Positions 34,254 through 42,522 of a stretch of 64,000 bases of DNA are shown here, piece by piece. Where the stretch lies: contig NZ_JAVBHX010000001.1 of NCBI RefSeq assembly GCF_030732065.1, positions 62,001 through 126,000 of the forward strand. Direction: 5' to 3'. The translations under genes were made by a program, and so were the position numbers. Position 1 is the first letter of the stretch. Each line of letters opens with the position of its first letter. The notes beneath the pieces were generated by a model. The model ran no database searches. It saw only the letters and a list, made by a program, of their open reading frames with translations, and was not told the origin of the DNA. The stretch comes from Oceanimonas aquatica (lineage in GTDB: Bacteria; Pseudomonadota; Gammaproteobacteria; Enterobacterales; Aeromonadaceae).

Positions 34254-34790
34254 ATGCAGAATCAAGTGGTGACGGCCCTGGCCGACCTGTTCGACCGTTA
34301 CCGTCGTCTCTATGGTCAGCCTCTGGCCGAACAGGACCCCGCCGAGCCATCGCCCGCCGAGCTGCCACCGGCCCATCACGGCCGGGTGGGCTGGCGGCCG
34401 GTTGAGCGTGACGAGCCGGGCAACTTTGATAACCTGGCCCAGGCCCTGAACATGCCGGTGCATCCGTCGCTGGCGGCCTTGTTCGGGCATTATTACGCCG
34501 GACATTTACCCCTGTGTTACAAGGGCCTCTTTGTTACCCTGTTGCAGCCCTGGCACCACACTGATTTCGAGCGCCTGCAGCAGAACCAGATTGGCCACCA
34601 GCTGATGCAGCGCAAGCTCGGCCTGCCGGCCACCTGGTTTATTGCCACCTGCCGCGATGAACACCGGCTGGTGACCCTCGAAAACGCCAGCGGCGCCGTC
34701 TTGCTGGAACGCCTCGGTCAGGGCGCCATCGGCACCCTGGCACCGGATCTGGCCAGCTTTCTGCGCCGGGCCGAGCCGGTCAGCTCTTGA
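34254..34790 (+). CDS. syd: SecY-interacting protein Syd
   Basis: A 178-residue acidic, soluble protein that binds cytoplasmic loops of SecY and can disturb aberrant SecYEG complexes. Family segments: LADLFDRYRRLYGQPL at the N-terminus, ALNMPVHPSLAALFGHYYAG, and the late NASGAVLLERLGQ. The length matches E. coli Syd (181). The divergent queF-syd layout is conserved. Its 3' end overlaps the convergent DUF2310 gene by 11 bases. Confidence 0.93.
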   Translation: MQNQVVTALADLFDRYRRLYGQPLAEQDPAEPSPAELPPAHHGRVGWRPVERDEPGNFDNLAQALNMPVHPSLAALFGHYYAGHLPLCYKGLFVTLLQPWHHTDFERLQQNQIGHQLMQRKLGLPATWFIATCRDEHRLVTLENASGAVLLERLGQGAIGTLAPDLASFLRRAEPVSS

Positions 34791-35553
34791 AGTCCCAGGA
34801 CAGGTTGGACACCAGCCGGCAAGGCTCGCAGAAAAAGTCAAAAATATCGTGCAGCGGCGCGTCCAGCCGCCAGTCACCGCCGCAGCCAGGGCAGGGGCGG
34901 GCCTGCTCGGCGGCCAGGCTGTCGCCGCCCACCCGGTACAGATAGTAGAAGGTGGGGATTTGGGTCAGAAACTCGATGCGCTTGGCCAGATCTCGGCCCC
35001 GGCGGCTGAGCAGGCTGGTGGTTGAGGAGATTTCCTGTACCGCACCGTGTTCCAGAATGGAGCCGTTCATCTGCAACTGATCACAGGCTTCCCAGTCTTC
35101 CTGCCATTTCAGAACCTGCTTGAAATCGCCGTTGGCCACCGCCGGAAGCCGGTACAGCGGAATGGGCGCGAAGTGCTCGCCGCAGCGCAGCGGTGAGCAG
35201 GTGTGCAGGTAGCTGGTATAGAGCACCTGCCAGGCGGGAGTATGGGGCTCATCGGTGGTGTCGGAGTTGAGATCCGGGCCGCGCGGTGTCACCTTGGGGC
35301 TGGTGAGGCCGGCCTGATGCAGCCGCTCCACCGCGATCTCCACCTGCCGGCTGTGATGATGCGGGTGCAGGCTGTCCTGCTCCGGACACACCACCCGGCT
35401 GGTCAGCCAGCCCTGATGAATGACGGTGGGAAACTCCCGGCCGATGATCTGGCCGTTATAGCGCAGGGCGTCAAGCAGCTGGCGTATCGCCGACTCGGCC
35501 TCGGCCAGGGCAGTGTCCTGGTAGCAGTCAAATTGCAGTTCACAAACCCACAT
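34780..35553 (-). CDS. DUF2310 zinc-ribbon protein
   Basis: A 257-residue protein of the DUF2310 family, which is annotated as zinc-ribbon-containing and possibly nucleic-acid-binding. A C-terminal metal knuckle pair (CPGCGG near 228 and CEPC near 248) and conserved LYTSYLHTCSPLRCGEHFAPIPLYRLP are visible; the body is otherwise alpha/beta without known motifs. The stop of the upstream 93-residue gene shares a base with this ATG (TGATG), so the two are translationally coupled. Function is unknown. Confidence 0.8.
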   Translation of the reverse strand: MWVCELQFDCYQDTALAEAESAIRQLLDALRYNGQIIGREFPTVIHQGWLTSRVVCPEQDSLHPHHHSRQVEIAVERLHQAGLTSPKVTPRGPDLNSDTTDEPHTPAWQVLYTSYLHTCSPLRCGEHFAPIPLYRLPAVANGDFKQVLKWQEDWEACDQLQMNGSILEHGAVQEISSTTSLLSRRGRDLAKRIEFLTQIPTFYYLYRVGGDSLAAEQARPCPGCGGDWRLDAPLHDIFDFFCEPCRLVSNLSWDFKS

Positions 35554-35834
35554 CAGGCGGCTGGCTCCTCGAGGCGGGCCAGCCGGGCTTCCAGCAGGCG
35601 TACTTTTTCTTCCAGCGCCGCCAGGCGCTCGTCCTGATCCGCTGTTGTTGCGGGCGTAGCCGGTGCCGCGGTGATCTTTGGCAGCGACTCGGGAGCCTGG
35701 CGGTGACGGTTAATCAGGCTGATCAGTTCGGCCATGTTGACCGGGCCCGATAACCGGGCCCGTACCGTGGCGGTGGTGATCGCCTTGCCCTCGGCGGCAA
35801 GGCGGTGAATGGTATCAATGATCTCTCGGGACAT
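35553..35834 (-). CDS. Small protein with helix-turn-helix-like N-terminus and coiled coil
   Basis: A 93-residue protein. The first 45 residues (IIDTIHRLAAEGKAITTATVRARL) resemble a small winged-helix DNA-binding unit like that at the N-terminus of KfrA-type proteins. An Ala/Pro/Thr linker follows, and the last 30 residues (DERLAALEEKVRLLEARLARLEE) are an ideal short coiled coil, suggesting a dimer. I do not know a named family. GGAG precedes the ATG. It overlaps the DUF2310 start by one base, so the two may act together. Confidence 0.7.
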   Translation of the reverse strand: MSREIIDTIHRLAAEGKAITTATVRARLSGPVNMAELISLINRHRQAPESLPKITAAPATPATTADQDERLAALEEKVRLLEARLARLEEPAA

Positions 35835-35848
35835 GGGGTCTCCGTGGG

Positions 35849-36076
35849 TTATCTCAGGCTGGCGTTGAGCTGGTCGATGATCTCGGCCCAGTCCGAATCT
35901 TCCTGCAGCCCTTCCTTTAAAAAACCGGCCTGGGCCGGGCTCCAGAAGGGGGCTTCGACCAGCTCCACGTCCGGCGGCAGTTGGTGGTTGTGCAGAAAGT
36001 GCTCTATGCCCTGATTGGTGGCATCCAGCCCCAGTTGTTCAAACAGCTCGCTGAACGGATGAACGATATGTTCCAT
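35849..36076 (-). CDS. DUF2789 family protein
   Basis: A 75-residue acidic protein. HPFSELFEQLGLDATNQGIE and the C-terminal APFWSPAQAGFLKEGLQEDS match DUF2789, a small helical family of gammaproteobacteria with no known role. A consensus GGAGGT lies 6 bases before the ATG, so it should be well translated. It is 14 bases upstream of the coiled-coil gene in the same direction. Confidence 0.82.
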   Translation of the reverse strand: MEHIVHPFSELFEQLGLDATNQGIEHFLHNHQLPPDVELVEAPFWSPAQAGFLKEGLQEDSDWAEIIDQLNASLR

Positions 36077-36118
36077 GTTGACCTCCGGTTGCAGTGAAAA
36101 AGAACAGTCAGATCTGAG

Positions 36119-36421
36119 TTACAGCATAGGTGATGGCGGTTCCCGCAGCACAGGTACCGACACTTCCACCACGCGCAGGCCACTTAGCCAGAGATCGCCT
36201 TCGTTGCGTTGCAGGCCGTCGTGGCTGAACTCAAAGCGAAAATGGGCAAGCCACCGGCCCTTGCGCAGGCAAAAGCGATAGCGGTAAACGCTGAGCAGCT
36301 GAAACTGCTGGCGCTTGCAGTACTGCACCAGCCAGCGGTTGGCGAACTCGCTCTGGCGGCGCAGCTGCCAGACACCGGCCCCCAGCAGGGCCAGCGCCAG
36401 CAGGCCGAGCAGCTCAGCCAC
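36119..36421 (-). CDS. DUF3301 membrane-anchored protein
   Basis: A 100-residue protein with one N-terminal membrane helix (about 3-20) followed by a basic, aromatic region: FANRWLVQYCKRQQFQLL, YRFCLRKGRWLAHFRFEFS. This matches DUF3301, of unknown function. It overlaps the end of the DUF3549 gene by 8 bases; the pair is found together in Vibrio, Shewanella and Aeromonas relatives upstream of yqcC-truC, as far as I recall. Confidence 0.82.
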   Translation of the reverse strand: MAELLGLLALALLGAGVWQLRRQSEFANRWLVQYCKRQQFQLLSVYRYRFCLRKGRWLAHFRFEFSHDGLQRNEGDLWLSGLRVVEVSVPVLREPPSPML

Positions 36422-37448
36422 GGGCGGTGGCGAACAGACCGCCCAGGGCCTGTTTCAGGGCGGCGGGCAGCTCGGGGTTGTGCAGGTTGGCCAGGATCAG
36501 CGGCCGCAGCGCCGGCACCGACACCAGCTCGGCAAAGAGGCCGTTGAACAGCTCGCCATGGTGTTCTGCCAGCAACGTCAGGTATTGCAGCAGCAGGGCC
36601 TCGTCGGTCAGCTCCTGCCACAGCCGGGCGGCCAGGGTCAGCAACAGGGTTTGACTCGGGTTCAGCGTCAGCAGGGTGGCGAGCTTGGTGCTGCGCTCGC
36701 GAAAGGGGGCGCAGCCGGCGGTGGCGCGCAGCAGCAGGCCAATGCGCTCCTGATCGGGCTCGGCCCGCTCCAGCTCGCCGTTGATGGCTTCAATCATGAC
36801 GCTGGCCAGGGGGGCCGGCAGCGGATGATGCTCGCACTGGGCCAGCAGCGCCTGCTGGACCGGTGCCGGCAGTTGCCACAGTCGCTGTTGTACCCGCTTG
36901 GCAAGGGCGGCATCGGTGTGCAGCCGGGCGGCCACGTCCGCCAGTCCCTGAAGGCCCAGCTGTTGCCAGTCGTGAGCATCGGGATCGTTCAGGTAGTCGA
37001 GCGCGCCCCGGTAATAGGCGGACGGCGCATGGCCCAGTGTCAGGCTTAGGCGGGCGTGAAAGGCGGCCAGCTTGTCCTGGGCGGGCTGAAAGGTAAAGGG
37101 CGTCTCCGCCAGCTGATGTTGCTGCTCGTCGGTCAGCGGGGCGTGAATATCGCCGCCGAGCTGTTCCACCAGCGCCGACAGAAAATGTTTCACCGCGGCG
37201 TTGTTAAACAGGCCGCGCTCGTCCAGAGGGATTTTGAGAAACCACACATAGGGCTGCCCACCGCTTTGCTGCCAGTAGCATACCGCCAGCCAGGCGTGGC
37301 GCTGCAACGGCCAGGGGTAGGGGCGTTGCCCGGCCTCGATGGCGACAAAGTCGTCCTGCTCAAGGGGCTGCAAGCGCCGGCCCAGATCGAACAGGCGAAA
37401 GTCGGTCCCGGCCTGGGTCAAAAATTCGCTGAGAGTGTCTATTTGCAT
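36414..37448 (-). CDS. DUF3549 family protein
   Basis: A 344-residue soluble protein of the DUF3549 family. The N-terminus IDTLSEFLTQAGTDFRLFDL and WFLKIPLDERGLFNNAAVKHF are characteristic; the remainder is an all-helical, Leu-rich array that looks like a repeat solenoid. Function is unknown. The start at 37448 has a perfect AGGAGG 7 bases upstream, which rules out the longer frame. It is divergent from yqcC with 86 bases between starts, and in line with the small DUF genes downstream. Confidence 0.85.
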   Translation of the reverse strand: MQIDTLSEFLTQAGTDFRLFDLGRRLQPLEQDDFVAIEAGQRPYPWPLQRHAWLAVCYWQQSGGQPYVWFLKIPLDERGLFNNAAVKHFLSALVEQLGGDIHAPLTDEQQHQLAETPFTFQPAQDKLAAFHARLSLTLGHAPSAYYRGALDYLNDPDAHDWQQLGLQGLADVAARLHTDAALAKRVQQRLWQLPAPVQQALLAQCEHHPLPAPLASVMIEAINGELERAEPDQERIGLLLRATAGCAPFRERSTKLATLLTLNPSQTLLLTLAARLWQELTDEALLLQYLTLLAEHHGELFNGLFAELVSVPALRPLILANLHNPELPAALKQALGGLFATARG

Positions 37449-37534
37449 CGGCTCCTCCTGTCTTGAGGGCGAATTATAGGGAGTCGGGAGCCGGGATGGT
37501 ATAGTAACGGGCTGTTTTACCCGGAGTTTGCTTA

Positions 37535-37870
37535 ATGTCCGCCGATATTCAACGCCTGCTGCTCGACATAGAACGGGAGCTGACCGCCCTGGGCTGGTGG
37601 CAGGAGACGCCGCCATCTGCCGAGGCGTTGGCCAGTACCCAGCCCTTTTGCATCGACACCCTGAGCCTGGCCCAGTGGCTGCAGTTCATATTGCTGCCGC
37701 GCCTGCGGGCCATGTTGACGGCGGGCACCCCCTTGCCGAGCCGCATTGCCGTGTATCCCGTGGCGGTGGAGAGCTTCAGGAGGGAGAGTGGCGACCCGGG
37801 TGCGCTGCTTGAAGCCATTGCTTGCCTGGATGAAGCCCTGAGCGGTCAGCCGGTGGTGCGCGAAGCATGA
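37535..37870 (+). CDS. yqcC: YqcC family protein (DUF446)
   Basis: A 111-residue helical protein with the family pattern LLLDIERELTALGWWQ, FCIDTLSLAQWLQFILLPRL and PSRIAVYPVAVES. Function is unknown, but the gene is almost always just upstream of truC, here with an ATGA overlap, so it is probably involved in the same tRNA modification or its control. A GGAGT ribosome site precedes the ATG. Confidence 0.92.
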   Translation: MSADIQRLLLDIERELTALGWWQETPPSAEALASTQPFCIDTLSLAQWLQFILLPRLRAMLTAGTPLPSRIAVYPVAVESFRRESGDPGALLEAIACLDEALSGQPVVREA

Positions 37871-38622
37871 GCATCGAACTGGTGTATGAAGATGACTGGC
37901 TGGTAGCGGTGAACAAGGAGCCCGGCCTGCTGGTGCACCGCAGCTGGCTGGACCGTCATGAAACCCGCTTTGCCATGCAGCTGACCCGGGATGCCGTGGG
38001 TTGCCATGTGTTTCCGGTGCACCGGCTCGACCGGCCCACCTCCGGCCTGTTGCTGTTTGCCAAAAATGCCGAGGTGGCCCGCACCCTGACCGAAGCCTTT
38101 GGCGAGCGGCGGGTGAACAAAACCTATCTGGCGCTGGTGCGGGGCTATCTGGAGGGCGAAGGCCGGCTCGACTATGCCCTGAGCCGGGAGCTGGATGACA
38201 TTGCCGACAAGTTTGCCGACACCGACAAGCCGGCCCAGGACGCCATCACCCGCTGGCAGGGGCTGGACCGGGTGGAGCTGCCCGTGGCGGTGTCCAAACA
38301 GCACGCCACCAGCCGTTACAGCCTGGTGCAGCTCAGTCCGGAAACCGGCCGCAAGCACCAGCTGCGCCGGCACATGGCCCATCTGCGCCATCCCATCGTC
38401 GGCGATACCAGTCACGGCGATGGCCGCCATAATCGCTTTTTTCGTGAAGCATACCAGTGCGACCGGCTGATGCTGCATGCCGCCCGGCTGAGCCTGAGTC
38501 ACCCGGTGACCGGCGAGTCGCTGACCCTCAGCGCCCCGGTGGACGCGCACTGGCACCGGCTGGCCGAGGCCTTTGGCTGGCATCGAGCCCTGGCCTCGGC
38601 CATGGCGGACGGGGTAGAGTAG
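37867..38622 (+). CDS. truC: tRNA pseudouridine(65) synthase
   Basis: A 251-residue RluA-type pseudouridine synthase that modifies U65 in the T-stem of tRNA-Ile and tRNA-Asp. It has VHRLDRPTSGLLLFAK with the catalytic Asp, RVNKTYLALVRG, and the late TGRKHQLRRHMAHLRHPIVGD. There is no S4 domain, as in TruC. A tRNA-Asp substrate gene lies elsewhere in this window. It is coupled to yqcC and followed by yqcA after 28 bases. Confidence 0.94.
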   Translation: MSIELVYEDDWLVAVNKEPGLLVHRSWLDRHETRFAMQLTRDAVGCHVFPVHRLDRPTSGLLLFAKNAEVARTLTEAFGERRVNKTYLALVRGYLEGEGRLDYALSRELDDIADKFADTDKPAQDAITRWQGLDRVELPVAVSKQHATSRYSLVQLSPETGRKHQLRRHMAHLRHPIVGDTSHGDGRHNRFFREAYQCDRLMLHAARLSLSHPVTGESLTLSAPVDAHWHRLAEAFGWHRALASAMADGVE

Positions 38623-38650
38623 GACTTTAACGACACCAAGGAGAGCATGA

Positions 38651-39091
38651 ATGGCGACAGTGGATATTATTATCGGCACCGTGTACGGCTCGGCGGTGCT
38701 GGTGGCGGAAACCCTGGAAGAAGCGCTGGTGAAGGCGGGCCACAGCGTGACCCTGCATGAGGACGCGGAGCTGGATGAGCTGGACCAATCCCACTTCTGG
38801 CTGTTTGTGACCTCGACCACCGGACAGGGAGACATTCCGCCTAACCTGGTGTCGCTGGTCGAGGCACTGCGGGAAACCTGCCCGCCGATCCCAGAGGTGC
38901 GTTACGCCCTGGTGGCCCTGGGCGACAGCAGTTACGACGACTTCTGCGGCGCCGGCCGCCAGCTCGATGAGCAGTTGCAGGAACTGCAGGCGCAATCCGT
39001 GACCGCACGCCTGCAGGTGGATGCCACCGAGACCCTGGAGCCGGAAGTGCCCGCCCTTGAATGGCTCAAGGGCTGGATTGAGAAAATTTAA
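38651..39091 (+). CDS. yqcA: Flavodoxin YqcA
   Basis: A 146-residue short-chain flavodoxin: the FMN phosphate loop IGTVYGSAVLVAE near the N-terminus, VTSTTGQGDIPPN (50s loop) and ALGDSSYDDFCGAG (90s loop). The sequence and the position after truC match E. coli YqcA, a low-potential electron carrier of unclear partner. AAGGAGAG lies upstream of the ATG. The coding end is followed by two types of intergenic palindromic repeat. Confidence 0.93.
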   Translation: MATVDIIIGTVYGSAVLVAETLEEALVKAGHSVTLHEDAELDELDQSHFWLFVTSTTGQGDIPPNLVSLVEALRETCPPIPEVRYALVALGDSSYDDFCGAGRQLDEQLQELQAQSVTARLQVDATETLEPEVPALEWLKGWIEKI

Positions 39092-39099
39092 ACCCTAAT

Positions 39100-39127
39100 C
39101 CGTCATGCCCGCGAAGGCGGGCATCTA
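39100..39127 (+). repeat. REP-like palindrome (GTCATGCCCGC type), copy B
   Basis: CCGTCATGCCCGC-GAAG-GCGGGCATCTAG: an 8-bp perfect stem headed by CCGTC, just after the yqcA stop. It shares the CCGTCAT head and ATC tail with copies A, C and D. Confidence 0.62.
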
Positions 39128-39150
39128 GGGGCGGAATGCACAAGTTGTCA

Positions 39151-39237
39151 TCTCGTTCCCACGCTCTGCGTGGGTATGCATACCAGAGCTGTGCCAGAAT
39201 ACGATATACACTCCCACGCAGAAGCGTGGGAGCGAGA
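39151..39237. repeat. Inverted-repeat element with TCTCG-TTCCCACGC ends
   Basis: The left arm (39151-39174) and the right arm (39211-39237, opposite strand) share TCTCG(T/C)TCCCACGC(T)CTGCGTGGG with two differences. Each arm is itself a small hairpin (CCCACGC/GCGTGGG). The 36-base centre is AT-richer. It resembles a small non-autonomous palindromic unit. It fills the gap between yqcA and the convergent CvfB-like gene. Confidence 0.68.
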
Positions 39238-39257
39238 AACATCTTACCTCTAGTTCC

Positions 39258-40094
39258 TTACTCCTCACCTTTCAGCCGAATGCCGTCCGCTTCAATCACG
39301 ATCCTGCCCTGCTTGTAGAGACCACCGATGGCCTTCTTGAAGGTACCCTTGCTGATGCCAAACTGGCGATAAATGGTGTCGGGGTCCGTCTTGTCGCTCA
39401 CCGGCAGACTGCCGCCGGCGGCGGCCAGCCGGGACAGTACCTTTTCTGCCGCCTCGTCGGTCTTGCCCGGACCGGGCTTGAACAGGGTCAGATCCAGCTT
39501 GCCGTCCTCCCGCACCTGCTTGATGTAACCGCGCAGGCTTTTGCCCATGGGCAGGCGCTCGGGCAGCTCCGACTTGAACAACTGGCCCCAGTGCTTTCCG
39601 TCCACCACCGCCTTCAGCCCCAGCGGGGTGCCGGCCACGATCAGCAGGTTGACTTCGTCGCCGGCGTGGTAGCGGGGCGTGTCCTTGCTGAGGAAAGGCT
39701 CCAGCTTGCTGGTGGCCACCATGCGGCCTTCGTGATCCAGATACAGGTATACCACGTAATGGCGGCCTACCTGCATGGGGCTGGCCTGGTTGCGCACCGG
39801 CACGAAGATGTCCTTTTTCATGCCCCAGTCAAGAAAGGCACCCAGGCGGTTGACCGTGACCACTCGCAGCGAGGCAAACTGGTTGACCCGGGCCTTGGGG
39901 CGGAGGGTGGTGATCACCGGCTCCAGATCGGCATCCAGATAAATGAAGGCGCCGACCTCGTCGCCGGGCTTGCAACCGGCGGGCAGCTGGCTGTTGGGCA
40001 GAAACAGCTCGCCAAAGTCGCCTCCGTCCAGCCAGCCGCCCTTGTCATCCAGCCGCAGCAGGGGCAGGGAGTTGTTGTCGCCAAGCTTGATCAT
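39258..40094 (-). CDS. CvfB/YitL-type S1 RNA-binding protein
   Basis: A 278-residue protein with three S1-like OB domains (about 5-60, 65-130, 140-210) and a C-terminal winged helix (TIYRQFGISKGTFKKAIGGL). This is the layout of CvfB, which affects virulence and RNA turnover in Staphylococcus; YitL is the Bacillus name. NRLGAFLDWGMKKDIFVP and GRHYVVYLYLD are conserved. The start at 40094 (MIKLGD) is chosen by analogy to family members; ATG 40109 is an alternative, and neither has a strong ribosome site. RNA binding is likely; the target is unknown. Confidence 0.85.
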   Translation of the reverse strand: MIKLGDNNSLPLLRLDDKGGWLDGGDFGELFLPNSQLPAGCKPGDEVGAFIYLDADLEPVITTLRPKARVNQFASLRVVTVNRLGAFLDWGMKKDIFVPVRNQASPMQVGRHYVVYLYLDHEGRMVATSKLEPFLSKDTPRYHAGDEVNLLIVAGTPLGLKAVVDGKHWGQLFKSELPERLPMGKSLRGYIKQVREDGKLDLTLFKPGPGKTDEAAEKVLSRLAAAGGSLPVSDKTDPDTIYRQFGISKGTFKKAIGGLYKQGRIVIEADGIRLKGEE

Positions 40095-40228
40095 GGAGTT
40101 CACCGTCATTGTCAAAAGCCATGATCTTAGCGTGCCGGCCGAGTAAAGACCATCTTTGCAAAGGGCGCGCGCAGGTGGCCCAGAAACATGGTATAAGCCT
40201 TTAAATTCAAGGGATTATCAATTAACTC

Positions 40229-40259
40229 TTGCCAGCATCCGGTAAAAGACTGCTACACT
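40229..40259 (+). promoter_or_regulatory. Possible promoter of the SLC13-type transporter gene
   Basis: TTGCCA (40229-40234) and an extended -10 TGCTACACT (40251-40259) with a 19-base spacer, which is longer than ideal. The expected transcript would have a leader of about 70 bases. Confidence 0.35.
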
Positions 40260-40336
40260 CGGGCAAAAGATGGACACTTTGGTGATTGTGTTCCCGCTTT
40301 TAAGCGGGCCCGCCATATCAGGAGCGAACCGCAAGC

Positions 40337-42226
40337 ATGGATCAGGCACAGATCACCATCCTTGTTATTCTCGCCGCGACCGTGGTGATGTTCATGTGGG
40401 GGCGCTGGCGCCACGACATGGTGGCTGCCGGCGCCCTGCTGGCCTGCATTCTCACCGGCCTGGTGCCCGCCGACGTGGCCTTTGACGGCCTCGGCCACCC
40501 TGCGGTGATTACCGTGGCCTGTGTGTTGGTGCTGAGCAAGGGGCTGCAAAGCTCGGGGGCGGTGGATGTGCTGGCGCGCACCTTTTTGCCGGGGCAGTCT
40601 GGTCCGGTGCTGTCAATTGTGGCGCTCACCACCCTGGGCGCGGTGCTGTCGGCCTTTATGAACAACGTGGGCGCCCTGGCACTGCTGATGCCGGTGGCCC
40701 TGCAAATGGCCCGGCGCCAGCAATTGCCGCCGGGCAAAATGCTGATGCCGCTGGCCTTTGGCACCATACTGGGCGGCATGACCACCCTGATCGGTACGCC
40801 TCCCAACCTCATTGTTTCCGGCTTTCGCCAGGCCAGCGGCGGCGACGGCTTTGGCATGTTCGACTATACCCCGGTGGGGCTGGCGGTGGCGGCACTGGGC
40901 GTGGCCTTTGTGGCGCTGATCGGCTGGCGGCTGGTGCCCGCGCGCAAACAGTCGGGGATGGAAGGGTTTGAGTCCGGCGCCTACATCACCGAGGCCCGGG
41001 TGCCGGAAGGCAGCAAGGCCGAGGGGCTCACCCTGCGCGAGCTCGAGCTGGCACTGGTGGAAGCCGACGCCCAGGTGCTGGGGCTGGTGCGCAATTCGGT
41101 GCGGGTGATGCCGCCGAGCCCGCGCCGGCGTACCCGCGCCGGCGATATTCTGATGCTGGAAGCCGAGGCCGATACCCTGTCTCATGCGCTGTCGTCCCTC
41201 GGGCTCAAGCTCGAAGAAGCCCAGGACACCAAGGAAGAGCGACAGAAGGAAAAAGAAAAGGCCGGCAAGGAGGGGCCGGCGCGTGACGTGGCGACTGAGG
41301 CGGGCAAAGAAGAGTCGGTCAAAAAAGAGAAAAAAGAGAAGAAAGAAAAGTCCGAGGCCGACGGCTCGGAAGAAATCGTGCTGATGGAGCTGGTGATCCT
41401 GCCCAGCTCCGAGCTGCTCGGGCGCTCCGCCCGCGGCATACAACTGCGTACCCGCTATGGCGTTAACCTGCTGGCGGTCTCGCGTCAGGGCCAGCGCTCG
41501 TTCAAGCGACTGCGGGCGCTGGCGTTTCGCGCCGGCGATCTGCTGTTGATGCAGGGCTCGCCGGAGCTGATTGCCGAGTTTGCCTCCAGCACCGGCTGCG
41601 TGCCCCTGGCGGAGCGGGATCTGCGTATTCCCGACAAGAAAAAGGCGCTCACCGCCGCTGTCATCATGGCTGCCTCGGTGACCGTGGCAGCCATGGGCTG
41701 GTTGCCGGCGGCGGTGGCTTTTGCCAGCGGGGTGCTGGCGTCCATGGTGCTTCGCACCGTGCCGCCGCGCTCGGTCTACAATGCCGTGGACTGGCCGGTG
41801 GTGGTGTTGCTGGGGGCGCTGATCCCGGTGGCGGATGTGATGGAATCGAGCGGTACCGCCCGCCTGGTCGCCGGCTGGTTACTGGATGGGGTGGCCCAGG
41901 GCAGCGCCCTGGTGGCACTGGCACTGATCCTGGTGGTGACCATGACTCTGTCGGACGTGATGAACAACGCGGCCACGGCGGCGGTGATGTGTCCTATTGC
42001 GCTGGGTACCGCCAACCAGCTGGCGGTGAACCCGGATGCCTTTTTAATGGCGGTGGCCATCGGCGGCTCCTGCGCCTTTCTGACGCCCATCGGACATCAG
42101 AACAACACCCTTATTCTGGGGCCGGGTGGCTTTCGCTTTGGTGATTACTGGCGACTGGGGTTGCCGCTGGAACTGCTGGTGGTGGCGCTCAGCCTGCCCA
42201 TGCTATTGTGGGTATGGCCGCTTTAA
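40337..42226 (+). CDS. SLC13/DASS-family transporter with two RCK_C domains and a charged insert
   Basis: A 629-residue membrane protein in two halves. Helices in the first half carry SAFMNNVGALALLMP and GTPPNLIVSG; the second half has MNNAATAAVMCPIA and TPIGHQNNTLILGPGG, the pair of substrate/sodium-binding hairpins of the family. Between them lie two TrkA-C (RCK_C) domains (about 213-290 and 347-425). Substrates of this subgroup include sulfate and other anions or dicarboxylates; I cannot choose. Residues 293-346, between the RCK_C domains, are almost only Lys, Glu, Ala and Ser, a low-complexity insert. AGGAG precedes the start. Confidence 0.9.
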   Translation: MDQAQITILVILAATVVMFMWGRWRHDMVAAGALLACILTGLVPADVAFDGLGHPAVITVACVLVLSKGLQSSGAVDVLARTFLPGQSGPVLSIVALTTLGAVLSAFMNNVGALALLMPVALQMARRQQLPPGKMLMPLAFGTILGGMTTLIGTPPNLIVSGFRQASGGDGFGMFDYTPVGLAVAALGVAFVALIGWRLVPARKQSGMEGFESGAYITEARVPEGSKAEGLTLRELELALVEADAQVLGLVRNSVRVMPPSPRRRTRAGDILMLEAEADTLSHALSSLGLKLEEAQDTKEERQKEKEKAGKEGPARDVATEAGKEESVKKEKKEKKEKSEADGSEEIVLMELVILPSSELLGRSARGIQLRTRYGVNLLAVSRQGQRSFKRLRALAFRAGDLLLMQGSPELIAEFASSTGCVPLAERDLRIPDKKKALTAAVIMAASVTVAAMGWLPAAVAFASGVLASMVLRTVPPRSVYNAVDWPVVVLLGALIPVADVMESSGTARLVAGWLLDGVAQGSALVALALILVVTMTLSDVMNNAATAAVMCPIALGTANQLAVNPDAFLMAVAIGGSCAFLTPIGHQNNTLILGPGGFRFGDYWRLGLPLELLVVALSLPMLLWVWPL

Positions 42227-42240
42227 CAGAGGAACAATGA

Positions 42241-42507
42241 ATGCAAAATGAACTTGATAACCGCGTGATTCTCGAAGTGTTTGACAAGATCCGGCGTTTT
42301 GGCGAGCCCTATGAGGACGGCCACATGCTGGAAGGCATCGTCGCCAAAAGCGACTTCGATGGCTACAGTGTGGTGCTCGAGGGCAGTGGCGTAACCCTGC
42401 AGCTCAACTTTCATCAGAGCTACCATTTCGAATATGCCACCAATGGCCTCAAGGAGCAGTTTATGGCCAAGGTGGACTATATTCACCGCCACTTTAATGA
42501 GTCATAA
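42241..42507 (+). CDS. DUF3081 family small protein
   Basis: An 88-residue soluble protein. NRVILEVFDKIRRFGEPYEDG, AKSDFDGYSVVLEGSGVTL and LQLNFHQSYHFEY resemble DUF3081, a small family of Vibrio and Aeromonas relatives with no known role. It begins 14 bases after the transporter stop with AGAGG upstream, so the two may be co-transcribed. The family name is from memory; the gene itself is well supported. Confidence 0.72.
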   Translation: MQNELDNRVILEVFDKIRRFGEPYEDGHMLEGIVAKSDFDGYSVVLEGSGVTLQLNFHQSYHFEYATNGLKEQFMAKVDYIHRHFNES

Positions 42508-42522
42508 CGGCAAAGATAACAT

